Positions 35,940 to 42,866 of a DNA stretch of 64,000 nt are shown here, piece after piece. A model generated the notes under the pieces. That model did not search any database and had not been told where the DNA came from. It saw only the letters and a program-made list of their open reading frames with translations. The position numbers were made by a program, and so were the translations under genes. The stretch is from NCBI GenBank assembly GCA_038321965.1, contig JBBQFL010000006.1, forward strand, positions 1 to 64,000. Direction: 5' to 3'. How positions within the stretch are numbered: the stretch's first letter is position 1; each line of letters begins with the position of its first letter. The DNA is from UKL13-2 sp038321965 (GTDB lineage: Bacteria; Pseudomonadota; Gammaproteobacteria; Burkholderiales; Usitatibacteraceae).

Positions 35940-36230
35940 ATGGCAACCACGCGCTTTGATTGGGATCCAGACAGGGACACCGAGAACCAAACGAAACATG
36001 GCATTCCATTTGTCCGTGCTCAATACGCATTCGCTGATCCCCAGCGCGTGATTGCCAAGGACATCACCCACAGCCAAACCGAGGAACGGCACTACTGCTT
36101 CGGCGAGGTTGACGGTGGAGTTCTCACGGTGCGGTTCGCTTATCGCGCCTCGGTCATTCGAATCATCGGCGCTGGGTATTGGCGCAAAGGAAAGGCAATC
36201 TATGAGCGCGAAAATAAAATACACCAATGA
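35940..36230 (+). CDS. brnT: BrnT family toxin
   Basis: A 96-residue BrnT-type toxin, an RNase of the RelE-like fold. The family pattern is clear: FDWDPDRDTENQTKHGIPFVRA, then an acidic stretch, THSQTEERHYCFGEV, and the basic end of the domain (VIRIIGAGYWRKGKAIYE). It overlaps brnA by 29 bp. As the first gene of the integron array it probably helps to stabilise the array against cassette loss. Confidence 0.9.
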   Translation: MATTRFDWDPDRDTENQTKHGIPFVRAQYAFADPQRVIAKDITHSQTEERHYCFGEVDGGVLTVRFAYRASVIRIIGAGYWRKGKAIYERENKIHQ

Positions 36231-36477
36231 ACTGCTAGGCAAGAGCCAAGTGGTTCCAGATTTTCTTCCTTCTCCGAGCGAGCTAGCTTTTCGTGAAGAA
36301 GGCGTGAAAGTCACGTTGGCGCTGAGCAAGAAGAGTCTCGAATTTTTCAAATCCGAAGCCACTAAACATCGAACGCAGTACCAGCGCATGATTCGTCGAC
36401 TGCTCGATGCTTACGTCGATGCCCAAGCCCTAACATCGCGCTCAAGCGGACGCGCCACAAAACGGCGCACCGCTTAG
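36202..36477 (+). CDS. brnA: BrnA family antitoxin
   Basis: A 91-residue antitoxin with a ribbon-helix-helix-like C-terminal half (VKVTLALSKKSLEFFKSEA...YQRMIRRLLDAYVDA). The last 15 residues (LTSRSSGRATKRRTA) are read through the attC site, as often happens with cassette genes. The start is ATG 36202, inside brnT, so the two are coupled. BrnA normally binds BrnT and represses the pair's promoter. Confidence 0.85.
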   Translation: MSAKIKYTNELLGKSQVVPDFLPSPSELAFREEGVKVTLALSKKSLEFFKSEATKHRTQYQRMIRRLLDAYVDAQALTSRSSGRATKRRTA

Positions 36478-36491
36478 CTCAAACGTTAGAA
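36427..36491 (+). other. attC site 1 (after brnTA)
   Basis: A 65-bp integron recombination site. The outer boxes are CCCTAAC (36428-36434) and GTTAGAA (36485-36491), and the inner arms AGCGG and CCGCT pair. The point of strand exchange would be after G36485. Confidence 0.85.
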
Positions 36492-36506
36492 CTCATTCGT
36501 AGAACC

Positions 36507-36860
36507 ATGGTCAGCAAACTTCTCGGCAGTTTCTTGCTCATTGTTTCCGCCTACTTAGGTTGGTGGGCAGCATCTTCAACCGCGTGGTTGTGGCTATTTC
36601 CCGCACTGTCTGTATTTCTTTGTGCGGTCGGCCTATTAATGCAAAAGCGCTGGGCCCAATACCTTTGGCATGTCATCGCACTCGTCACGTGCGCATGGTG
36701 GTTGGTATCAGTTGTCCTAGTAGCGATGTCTGGATGGCCGCATGCGACACTACTAGATTCCTTCATTTCTCTACTGCCGGGGTTGATGTTGCTTACCGTT
36801 TGCATCGGGGGCAGTGTGGCAATTGCGTTGCACAATCGGGGCGCGTCGAATGCGCTCTAA
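36507..36860 (+). CDS. Cassette-encoded membrane protein, unknown
   Basis: A 117-residue protein with about four hydrophobic helices and many Trp residues (YLGWWAASSTAWLWLFPALS, then AQYLWHVIALVTCAWWLVSVV). It matches no family I can name. It fills one cassette between attC sites 1 and 2, and its stop codon overlaps the first box of attC 2. Small membrane proteins of this kind are common in integron arrays. Confidence 0.75.
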   Translation: MVSKLLGSFLLIVSAYLGWWAASSTAWLWLFPALSVFLCAVGLLMQKRWAQYLWHVIALVTCAWWLVSVVLVAMSGWPHATLLDSFISLLPGLMLLTVCIGGSVAIALHNRGASNAL

Positions 36861-36914
36861 CATTGCGCTCCACACGGACGCGCTGACGCGCGCCCCTTAG
36901 CTTAAACGTTAAGC
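36855..36914 (+). other. attC site 2
   Basis: A 60-bp site: box CTCTAAC (36855-36861), inner stem around GGACGCGC/GCGCGCCCC, and box GTTAAGC (36908-36914), which fits the GTTRRRY core. AGCTTAAACGTTAAGC at the right end is typical of class-1-like attC sites. Confidence 0.88.
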
Positions 36915-36962
36915 CTGCAAGAAAACCGCCGCGCTATACTTGGCTGAGTTAAAGGAGACTCC

Positions 36963-37217
36963 ATGGAACTTTCTGCTGTCCTGACACCCTCAGCCGAGGG
37001 CGGATTTGTTGAACTGAATCCAGAAACAGGGACAACCACTCAAGTCAACACGATTGAACTGGCACTCGCGAACTTGCGTGAGGCCACTGCGCTTTATATT
37101 GAAGAATTGACCTGCTCAAATCTTTCATCTCGCCCGAGGGCAATAGCTGATCGATCTGCTAAAGCTGTGGTTCTCACATCTTTGTCAGCCAAGGCGAGCA
37201 GGTGGGTCTACGTTTAG
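36963..37217 (+). pseudogene. HicB-like antitoxin, probably frameshifted, with hicA remnant
   Basis: The first 45 residues (MELSAVLTPSAEGGFVELNP, then ETGTTTQ and LANLREATALYIEEL) match HicB antitoxins. After EEL the sequence stops resembling HicB and reads as an unlike Ser/Ala-rich tail, so a frameshift or deletion is likely. Just downstream, a different frame (37150-37242) encodes LLKLWFSHLCQPRRAGGSTF followed by RNREQ, faintly like HicA. A damaged HicBA pair in one cassette explains this best. An intact short HicB-domain protein is the alternative. Confidence 0.55.
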
Positions 37218-37330
37218 GAACCGTGAACAATCCGCTAAATAGATCTCTACATATGCATATATTCTCAGAGTCCAAAGCCGACTGGTTCGAGATCCGTGAG
37301 GATTTGCCTCAACACGATCCACTGCCACAG

Positions 37331-37434
37331 GTCTAACAACTTATGCAAGCCGATCCAGCTTCGTTACAGCAAGAAACATGGCAATAAAAAACTGCCATGT
37401 TTTGCCGCCACTACGCAGGTCGGCCTAATTTAGG
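37331..37434 (+). other. attC site 3, degenerate core
   Basis: Box GTCTAAC (37331-37337), arm AGCCGA paired with TCGGCC, and a central 10-bp hairpin AAACATGGCA/TGCCATGTTT. The right core reads ATTTAGG, lacking the G of GTT, so it may recombine poorly. Confidence 0.65.
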
Positions 37435-37445
37435 GGTCAAATCGC

Positions 37446-38456
37446 ATGAACACCTCCTGTCGATTGCACTCGCCTCAGGTTAGAGCACACTATGCTCGCG
37501 GCATCATTATCGGTGCACTAATTGCGAGCTTTCTTACTGGTTGCGCCTTCCTGCGACCGCCCGACCTCGACGCCACGCCCATTGAGGCCGGCGGGCTACC
37601 CGTCCCCGACATCACCGTCCAGCTCCCACAATTGGGGCCTTGCACCGATGCGCCGGACCTCGCATTCTCCCTCGACTCGTCGAAGCCGGTTACCGTGCTG
37701 GTGCACGGTTGCAATGGGTCGGCGGGACGGTTCCGGTCGCTCGCGCAGCTCTACGCGTTCCACGGCCAGCAGGCGATCTGCTTTAACTATGACGGCCGGG
37801 CTAGCCTGCTGCACATCGCCGAGCAGCTGGCCACTGCAGTCGGCGCGCTGGCGGGGAAAATGCGCAATCGCGACATCACCGTCATCGGCCACAGTATGGG
37901 CGGGCTAGTGGCGAGGAAGGCGATGGAAGGCGAGCATCGCACCGATTGGGAGCGCGACGGGGTCAACGTGAACCTGGTGACGGTCTCAGCGCCACTCTCG
38001 GGCATCGCGGCCGCAAACCCCTGCGGCTATCGCAGCTTGCACTGGGCGAGCCTGGGTACCGTGCCACTCATCTGCAGGGCCGTGACGGGCGACAACTGGT
38101 ACGAGATCACCGCTTCTTCTGATTTCATCCGCCGCCCCGGTCCGCTGGTCGCCTCGGTGCGGCGCTACGTGAAGGTGGTCACCGATGAGCGCGATGCGTG
38201 CCGCCGTCGCGACCCGGCGGGCGCCTGCCTGGAAAGCGACCACATATTTAGCCTCGCTGAACAGTACCAACCGATCATCGACGGGTACCCGCGCCTCGCC
38301 AACGTCCAGGTCGCGGCGGGGCACGTGGCGATCGTTGGCTACAAGGGTGTCGCCCCGCGCCAGCTGGTCTCGATCCTGCAGCAGCAGGGCGTGCTCGCCG
38401 CCACAACTGCGGGACGCGAGGACGCCTTGGAGCGACTGATGGCGGCGCTCTATTGA
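37446..38456 (+). CDS. Lipoprotein alpha/beta-hydrolase (esterase/lipase-like), cassette-encoded
   Basis: A 336-residue secreted hydrolase. The signal (GIIIGALIASFLTGC) ends in a lipobox LTGC, predicting an anchored lipoprotein. The oxyanion segment is VTVLVHGCNGSAGRF, the nucleophile elbow is VIGHSMGGLVARKAM, and a late His in QVAAGHVAIVG may complete the triad. The gene is more GC-rich than its neighbours, consistent with cassette transfer. It starts 12 bp after attC 3. The substrate is unknown; lipase or phospholipase activity is possible. Confidence 0.82.
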   Translation: MNTSCRLHSPQVRAHYARGIIIGALIASFLTGCAFLRPPDLDATPIEAGGLPVPDITVQLPQLGPCTDAPDLAFSLDSSKPVTVLVHGCNGSAGRFRSLAQLYAFHGQQAICFNYDGRASLLHIAEQLATAVGALAGKMRNRDITVIGHSMGGLVARKAMEGEHRTDWERDGVNVNLVTVSAPLSGIAAANPCGYRSLHWASLGTVPLICRAVTGDNWYEITASSDFIRRPGPLVASVRRYVKVVTDERDACRRRDPAGACLESDHIFSLAEQYQPIIDGYPRLANVQVAAGHVAIVGYKGVAPRQLVSILQQQGVLAATTAGREDALERLMAALY

Positions 38457-38479
38457 TATTGAGTCGCCGGTAAATTGCG

Positions 38480-38607
38480 GTCTAACGCATTCGAGCGGAC
38501 GTTCGAGCATCGTGGGCCGCGTCGGGCCGCCTCACGGCATCATCGTCGGCCGATCAACTTGATCATCAGGCATTTCTGCGCGAGTCCCCAACGTCCGTAA
38601 ATTAGGA
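38480..38607 (+). other. attC site 4, long, degenerate core
   Basis: Box GTCTAAC (38480-38486), inner arms CGGACGT (38496-38502) and ACGTCCG (38591-38597), and right core ATTAGGA with A in place of G. The 128-bp length is at the long end for attC. Confidence 0.65.
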
Positions 38608-38619
38608 GTCGAATCGAAG

Positions 38620-39027
38620 ATGCAAATACTTGGCCTATCCCTGATGTCAATTGCAGCACTTATGTATGGCGTCATTCCTTTATTTGCAGATCTCAATCGC
38701 ACGCACGCCGCAAATCCGCGATGGTCAAAACATGCCAGGTTTCACGTTGTCACCCAGGTGCTAACAACGTCAGCGATCGCAGCTGTCTCGTTATGGCTTC
38801 TCTGGTCACCAAATGTAGAACGTAGTCTCGGCATCTGTATCGCGGCCGTCTTAAGCTTCTGCGTGATAGGCGGCTTCTTTGTTAGCGCAGCGTTTCGTCA
38901 GATCTACGGCGGCGCACTCAGCGACGAAGATGGCGGTATTGCAAAGCTCGGAAATGTTGATCTGAACGCAATCAACTTTGGCTCTGCCGCCATCGTTCTC
39001 GTCATCGGCAGGGTCCTGCTCTTGTGA
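38620..39027 (+). CDS. Cassette-encoded four-helix membrane protein
   Basis: A 135-residue protein with four predicted membrane helices (LMSIAALMYGVIPLFADL, LTTSAIAAVSLWLLW, GICIAAVLSFCVIGGFF, and the C-terminal AAIVLVIGRVLLL). The first loop contains THAANPRWSKHARFHVVTQV, a motif I have seen in small membrane proteins of unknown function (DUF6640-like). Its start is 12 bp after attC 4. It ends at the cassette boundary with attC 5. Confidence 0.7.
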   Translation: MQILGLSLMSIAALMYGVIPLFADLNRTHAANPRWSKHARFHVVTQVLTTSAIAAVSLWLLWSPNVERSLGICIAAVLSFCVIGGFFVSAAFRQIYGGALSDEDGGIAKLGNVDLNAINFGSAAIVLVIGRVLLL

Positions 39028-39028
39028 G

Positions 39029-39133
39029 GCTAGTACCTGACCCTCCGCTCAGCTCAGACTTTAGACGTCAAAGTTGGACATGCCCGTGGTCCTACGGCTA
39101 CCAATGCGGTGCATCAATTCGTAAGCGTTAGAC
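39029..39133 (+). other. attC site 5, right core only clear
   Basis: The right core GTTAGAC (39127-39133) is a perfect GTTRRRY match preceded by GTAAGC. The left box is not clear (CTTTAGAC at 39058-39065 could be a relic), so the left limit is approximate. Confidence 0.45.
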
Positions 39134-39172
39134 TTGGGCCGAGTCACATGCAATTCATTGACGGGTTACCCC

Positions 39173-39482
39173 ATGCAGAGCACCGCAATAAATATAGCGG
39201 CCTATCTCGATGAGGTTCCTGCTGACCGGCAGGCCGTGCAACTCGCGCAACGGTGAAGTGGAAGTAGGCTTCGTGAGTCAGAAACATTTCATTAGGCTGT
39301 ATGTCCTCAGGCTCGATGTGATGGATGCACATCGAGAATTGCTCAACGTAAAAGGCGTGAGTCTGGGCAAGGGTTGAATCCGTTATTCAAAGCCCGAAAA
39401 AATCGATTCCAAGGTCGTGGAAATGATGCTGAAGGCTACGCGCAAATCCAAAGGGGTGATCTGCAACCACAACAAAGTTTGA
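39173..39482 (+). pseudogene. Broken DUF1801 (YdhG-like) gene
   Basis: Three pieces of a DUF1801 protein can be read. The first frame gives MQSTAINIAAYLDEVPADRQ then stops at 39254. A second frame from 39252 gives VGFVSQKHFIRLYVLRLDVM and further to VSLGKG, then TGA at 39375-39377. The same frame continues IRYSKPEKIDSKVVEMMLKA to 39482. Family members read ...GKGCIRF..., so TGA replaces a Cys codon. The middle of the domain is deleted. It is best explained as a decayed last cassette of the integron. Confidence 0.7.
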
Positions 39483-39614
39483 ATCGCAATTTGCCAAAAC
39501 TCAGGCATTTCTGATGCGGCTTGGTCTGGCGCACTCAACGCCTGACGGCTTTTTATTGCGTACACTTCGCAACATAATTCAAATCGCGCAACAGGACTGG
39601 TGGTCGCCGCAAAC

Positions 39615-39995
39615 ATGAAGCTCGTTTCGACATTAAAAGATTGGTGGAGCACTAAGCAGAACCTGCCACTGGATCAAATGCTCTCGGTGGAGTTTGACAG
39701 CGACGGCGTACGCGTCCACGTTCTGGCGCGGCTGGAGCAAAGCTGGAATCAGGCATTTGGCTGGGGCGAGATCACGCGCGTCTGCTACAAGGCCAATGGC
39801 CTTCACGGCTCCGACAGCATTCTTGTGCAGGTTCGATTTCGCGACATTCCGGTGGTCATTCCGATCGATGCCAGGGGTGGTTCAGCGTTTTGTGGCACAT
39901 TGTGTGAGCGTGGCTTTTTCCCAGGCGAAATCTGGCGAAAGGCGGTTGGCGATATTTCCGGTGGGTCGCATTGCTGGCCACCAGACGAAAAATAA
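39615..39995 (+). CDS. Hypothetical protein
   Basis: A 126-residue soluble protein I do not recognise. It begins MKLVSTLKDWWSTKQNLPLD, contains VEFDSDGVRVHVLARLEQSW and a run of beta-type segments (SILVQVRFRDIPVVIPIDARGG), and ends in CWPPDEK. The composition (Trp/Asp rich, no signal) suits a small cytoplasmic fold. It lies after the integron array, in the direction of yjjG. The ATG at 39615 is preferred to GTG 39600. Confidence 0.6.
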   Translation: MKLVSTLKDWWSTKQNLPLDQMLSVEFDSDGVRVHVLARLEQSWNQAFGWGEITRVCYKANGLHGSDSILVQVRFRDIPVVIPIDARGGSAFCGTLCERGFFPGEIWRKAVGDISGGSHCWPPDEK

Positions 39996-40018
39996 AACTT
40001 CATGGCACGAATATCAAA

Positions 40019-40159
40019 ATGAGTCGAACCAAAAACGCCAAGGGCGACCTGGCAGCATTCCACGCAGCACGCGCCAAAACCGTCGCGGCTATTTTAGGTC
40101 TGAGTGCAGACGAATTCGATTGGCCGACCGTATTTGAAGACTACGGGCCGCTCGCATGA
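40019..40159 (+). CDS. Small hypothetical protein (46 aa)
   Basis: A short basic-to-acidic frame, MSRTKNAKGDLAAFHAARAK to FDWPTVFEDYGPLA. It lies between the 126-residue hypothetical gene and yjjG in the same direction, with good spacing to both. Coding is plausible but the frame is too short to prove. The ending DEFDWPTVFEDYGPLA looks like a protein, not random sequence. Confidence 0.4.
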   Translation: MSRTKNAKGDLAAFHAARAKTVAAILGLSADEFDWPTVFEDYGPLA

Positions 40160-40178
40160 CAATACCAGGCTGATCCGC

Positions 40179-40859
40179 ATGAAGTACGACTGGATTTTGT
40201 TTGACGCTGACGACACCCTGTTTCATTTCGACGCATTCACAGGTCTGCAGCGCATGTTCGCGGTCTTTGACACCGGGTTTACCGAGCAGGACTATGTGGA
40301 TTATCAGCAAATAAACAAGCCGCTTTGGGTGGACTATCAGAACGGTGCGATCACGGCCAAGCAGTTGCAGCATAAACGCTTCAATGGCTGGGCCGAGAAG
40401 CTGCAAACCCCGGCGCAACAGCTGAACAGCGCCTACATGGCGGCACTTGCCGATATCTGTACGCCGCTTGAAGGGGCCACCAGCCTGCTCAATGCGCTCA
40501 AGGGACGCGCCCGCCTCGGCATCATTACCAATGGCTTTACCGAGTTGCAGCAGGTAAGGTTGGAGCGCACCGGCTTGCGGGAGCATTTCGATGTGCTCGT
40601 CGTTTCCGAAGAGGTCGGTGTCGCCAAGCCGCATCGCGATATTTTCGATCACGCACTGTTGATGATGGGGCAACCGGAGCGCGAACTTGTGTTGATGGTG
40701 GGTGACAATCCTGACTCCGACATTCTTGGCGGTCTCAATGCCGGTCTGCATACCTGTTGGCTCAATGTCGACAACCGCATGGCGCCGGCCGGCATCACAC
40801 CGCACTTTCAGGTTTCCTCTTTGTACCAGCTCGAAAAGCTGTTGACTGCCGATGTGTAA
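40179..40859 (+). CDS. yjjG: HAD-family nucleotidase YjjG
   Basis: A pyrimidine 5'-nucleotidase of the haloacid dehalogenase superfamily, 226 residues. Motif I is FDADDTLFHFD, motif II is LGIITNGFTELQ, motif III includes SEEVGVAKPHRDIFDHA, and motif IV is MVGDNPDSDILGG. This length and these motifs fit YjjG, which dephosphorylates dUMP, dTMP and non-canonical nucleotides. The start at MKYDWILF removes an upstream extension overlapping the small frame before it. Confidence 0.9.
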   Translation: MKYDWILFDADDTLFHFDAFTGLQRMFAVFDTGFTEQDYVDYQQINKPLWVDYQNGAITAKQLQHKRFNGWAEKLQTPAQQLNSAYMAALADICTPLEGATSLLNALKGRARLGIITNGFTELQQVRLERTGLREHFDVLVVSEEVGVAKPHRDIFDHALLMMGQPERELVLMVGDNPDSDILGGLNAGLHTCWLNVDNRMAPAGITPHFQVSSLYQLEKLLTADV

Positions 40860-40904
40860 GCGCGGCCGTTTTCCAGCGCGACCAATAGTTCGATACAGTG
40901 GGTC

Positions 40905-41363
40905 ATGACCACCAGCCCTGACACCTTGCGCATCACTTGCGACAATGCCGAGCTCGACGTCGCGCTCATCCATGCATTTCTGTCGGAACAATCCGCCTGG
41001 GCAAAAGGCATTCCAATGGCCACAGTACAAAAATCCATCGCCCACTCGCTTTGCTTTGGCGGTTTTCTAGGCCTCGCGCAAGTCGCCTTTGCCCGCGTCA
41101 TTTCCGATTTCGCCACATTCGCCAATCTGGTTGATGTGTTCGTGTTGCCCGAACATCGCGGCAAGGGTTACAGCAAGACACTGATTCAGGCGGTGATCGC
41201 CCACCCCGATTTGCAGGGATTGCGGCGCTTTACGCTGGCTACTGCAAATGCGCACGGTCTGTACGCCCAATTCGGTTTTACCGCACATCACAAACCGCAC
41301 ACTCATATGGAGCGTTACGACGCCACCGTATATGCGCCGGCCAAGCAAGTGGGAAAGTCATGA
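40905..41363 (+). CDS. GNAT family N-acetyltransferase
   Basis: A 152-residue acetyltransferase. The acetyl-CoA loop is VFVLPEHRGKGYSKTLIQAV (R-G-K-G-Y form), with a preceding strand FANLVDVFVLP and a following ANAHGLYAQFGFT motif. The acceptor is unknown. It overlaps the next gene by four bases (ATGA). Confidence 0.88.
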   Translation: MTTSPDTLRITCDNAELDVALIHAFLSEQSAWAKGIPMATVQKSIAHSLCFGGFLGLAQVAFARVISDFATFANLVDVFVLPEHRGKGYSKTLIQAVIAHPDLQGLRRFTLATANAHGLYAQFGFTAHHKPHTHMERYDATVYAPAKQVGKS

Positions 41364-41674
41364 TTCTCGAAGTTGCCTCGCTACAGGTACGCGTTGGTCA
41401 AGAGCCCGACTTCGAGGCAGCATTCAACGAGGCACAGGCAATCATCGCGTCGATGCCGGGATATCTCGGCCATTCGCTACAGCGTTGTATCGAACACGAA
41501 AGCCAATATGTGTTGCTGGTGAACTGGGCCACACTTGCAGATCACCAAACTGGCTTTCGACAATCTGTGCAATACCAGCAGTGGCGCGCATTACTGCACC
41601 ACTTCTACGACCCATTCCCGACAGTTCTGCATTACACGCAGATTGCTGGATCCGATTCGATCGGGGTTGCCTGA
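41360..41674 (+). CDS. Antibiotic biosynthesis monooxygenase (ABM)-type protein
   Basis: A 104-residue protein of the ABM/dimeric alpha-beta barrel type: MILEVASLQVRVGQEPDFEA, PGYLGHSLQRCIEHESQYVL, and a WATLADHQTGFRQS segment. Most members are small, and they include haem-degrading and quinone monooxygenases. The exact activity is unknown. It is translationally coupled to the GNAT gene. Confidence 0.85.
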   Translation: MILEVASLQVRVGQEPDFEAAFNEAQAIIASMPGYLGHSLQRCIEHESQYVLLVNWATLADHQTGFRQSVQYQQWRALLHHFYDPFPTVLHYTQIAGSDSIGVA

Positions 41675-41902
41675 GTGCGAATGCTTCACGTAAAGGTAAA
41701 GCCGAATGCACGCATCGTCGAGTTATGCGAAATGCCGGACGGCACCTGGATGGCGCAGATCAAATCACCACCCGTTGATGGCAAGGCCAACGCTGAATTG
41801 GTCGCACTCATTGCCAGGCACTTCGATGTGCGCAAGTCGCTAGTGACGGTGAAGAGCGGGGCGTCCGGTCGCATGAAGCTGGTCAGAATCGAAGAAGGGT
41901 AG
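41675..41902 (+). CDS. DUF167 (YggU) family protein
   Basis: A 75-residue protein with the DUF167 core KVKPNARIVEL, MAQIKSPPVDGKANAELVAL, and VKSGASGRMKLVRIEE. The start is GTG 41675 directly after the ABM stop, or ATG 41681. Function is not established. Confidence 0.9.
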   Translation: MRMLHVKVKPNARIVELCEMPDGTWMAQIKSPPVDGKANAELVALIARHFDVRKSLVTVKSGASGRMKLVRIEEG

Positions 41903-41912
41903 CTGCGAACTC

Positions 41913-41978
41913 GAAAAGCTAGTATTCACGCGCCTTTTCAGGCACTTTCGGCCCGGGAGGCGCATCAGTGCTGGATTT
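41913..41978. repeat. Dispersed 65-bp palindrome, copy 5
   Basis: AGCTAGTATTCACGCGCC at the left, CAGGCACTTTCGGCCCGGG at the centre, and GGCGCATCAGTGCTGGATTT at the right. It lies between the convergent DUF167 and nit genes. Confidence 0.6.
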
Positions 41979-41987
41979 ACAGCAATT

Positions 41988-42866
41988 TCAGGTATTTATC
42001 CCGATTGTCCGATGCGTCAGCGCAGGCAGGCTTTTGCGAATGGTCTGCTGGTAATGCGGATTTACACCCGCAACGACAACACCTGAACCGCGCGGCAAGT
42101 GATCCAGCACCACCCCCCAGGGATCGACGATCATGGTGTCACCGTGCGTTTCACGACCGTTGACATGGAAGCCGCCCTGCGCCGGCGCGATCACATAAGC
42201 AAGGCTTTCGATGGCGCGCGCGCGAATCAGCGGCTCCCAGTGCGCCTTGCCGGTGGTGGCGGTAAATGCGGACGGGATGACGATGATGTCGACGTTGCCC
42301 ATCGCACGATAAAGCTCAGGGAAGCGCAGGTCATAGCAAATCGACAGCCCGATACGCCCATACGGCGAGTCGACCACCACGACCTTGTCTCCTGCCTCGA
42401 TGGTGCGTTCCTCGGAAAAATTCTCCGCGCCCAGCGCAAGGTTGAACAGGTGAATCTTGTCGTAGCGTGCAACCTGCTTGCCTTCCTTGTCGTAGACGAG
42501 ACAGGTATTTCTGACTTTGCCAGGAACAGTGGATTCCATCGGAATCGACCCGCCAACCAGCCAGATGCGATGCCTCGCAGCGATCTCGGACATCCATTGC
42601 TGAATCGGACCATCGCCCGGTTGTTCACGCACTGCTACCTTGTCGGTATCTTTCATGCCCATGATGGCGAAATATTCGGGCAGCGCGATGATGCGCGCAC
42701 CGGTGCTAGCGGCCATGTCGATCAGGCGCCCGGCCTCATCGAGATTGGCTTTGACGTTCGGACCGCTTGCCATCTGGATGGCGGCGACGCGAAAGAAAGA
42801 CTGCGTGGAACCCGCCGCTTTGAGCAATGCGTCGGGAATCTGGCCGCTACTTTTGGTAATGATCAT
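41988..42866 (-). CDS. Carbon-nitrogen hydrolase, Nit1-like (deaminated glutathione amidase)
   Basis: A nitrilase-superfamily amidase of 292 residues. The Glu-Lys-Cys triad lies in ALPEYFAIMG, RYDKIHLFNL and SICYDLRFPELYR. FSEERTIEAG and HWEPLIRARAIES fit the Nit1/YbeM group, which hydrolyses deaminated glutathione. It follows yhdP on the minus strand with a four-base overlap, a pairing common in betaproteobacteria. Confidence 0.9.
   Translation of the reverse strand: MIITKSSGQIPDALLKAAGSTQSFFRVAAIQMASGPNVKANLDEAGRLIDMAASTGARIIALPEYFAIMGMKDTDKVAVREQPGDGPIQQWMSEIAARHRIWLVGGSIPMESTVPGKVRNTCLVYDKEGKQVARYDKIHLFNLALGAENFSEERTIEAGDKVVVVDSPYGRIGLSICYDLRFPELYRAMGNVDIIVIPSAFTATTGKAHWEPLIRARAIESLAYVIAPAQGGFHVNGRETHGDTMIVDPWGVVLDHLPRGSGVVVAGVNPHYQQTIRKSLPALTHRTIGINT

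Noticed and set aside
39375..39377. TGA at a conserved Cys position in a DUF1801-like frame, which might be selenocysteine
   Set aside because: The gene is also frameshifted and lacks the middle of the domain, and no stem-loop like a bacterial SECIS element follows the TGA. A nonsense mutation in a decayed gene is simpler.
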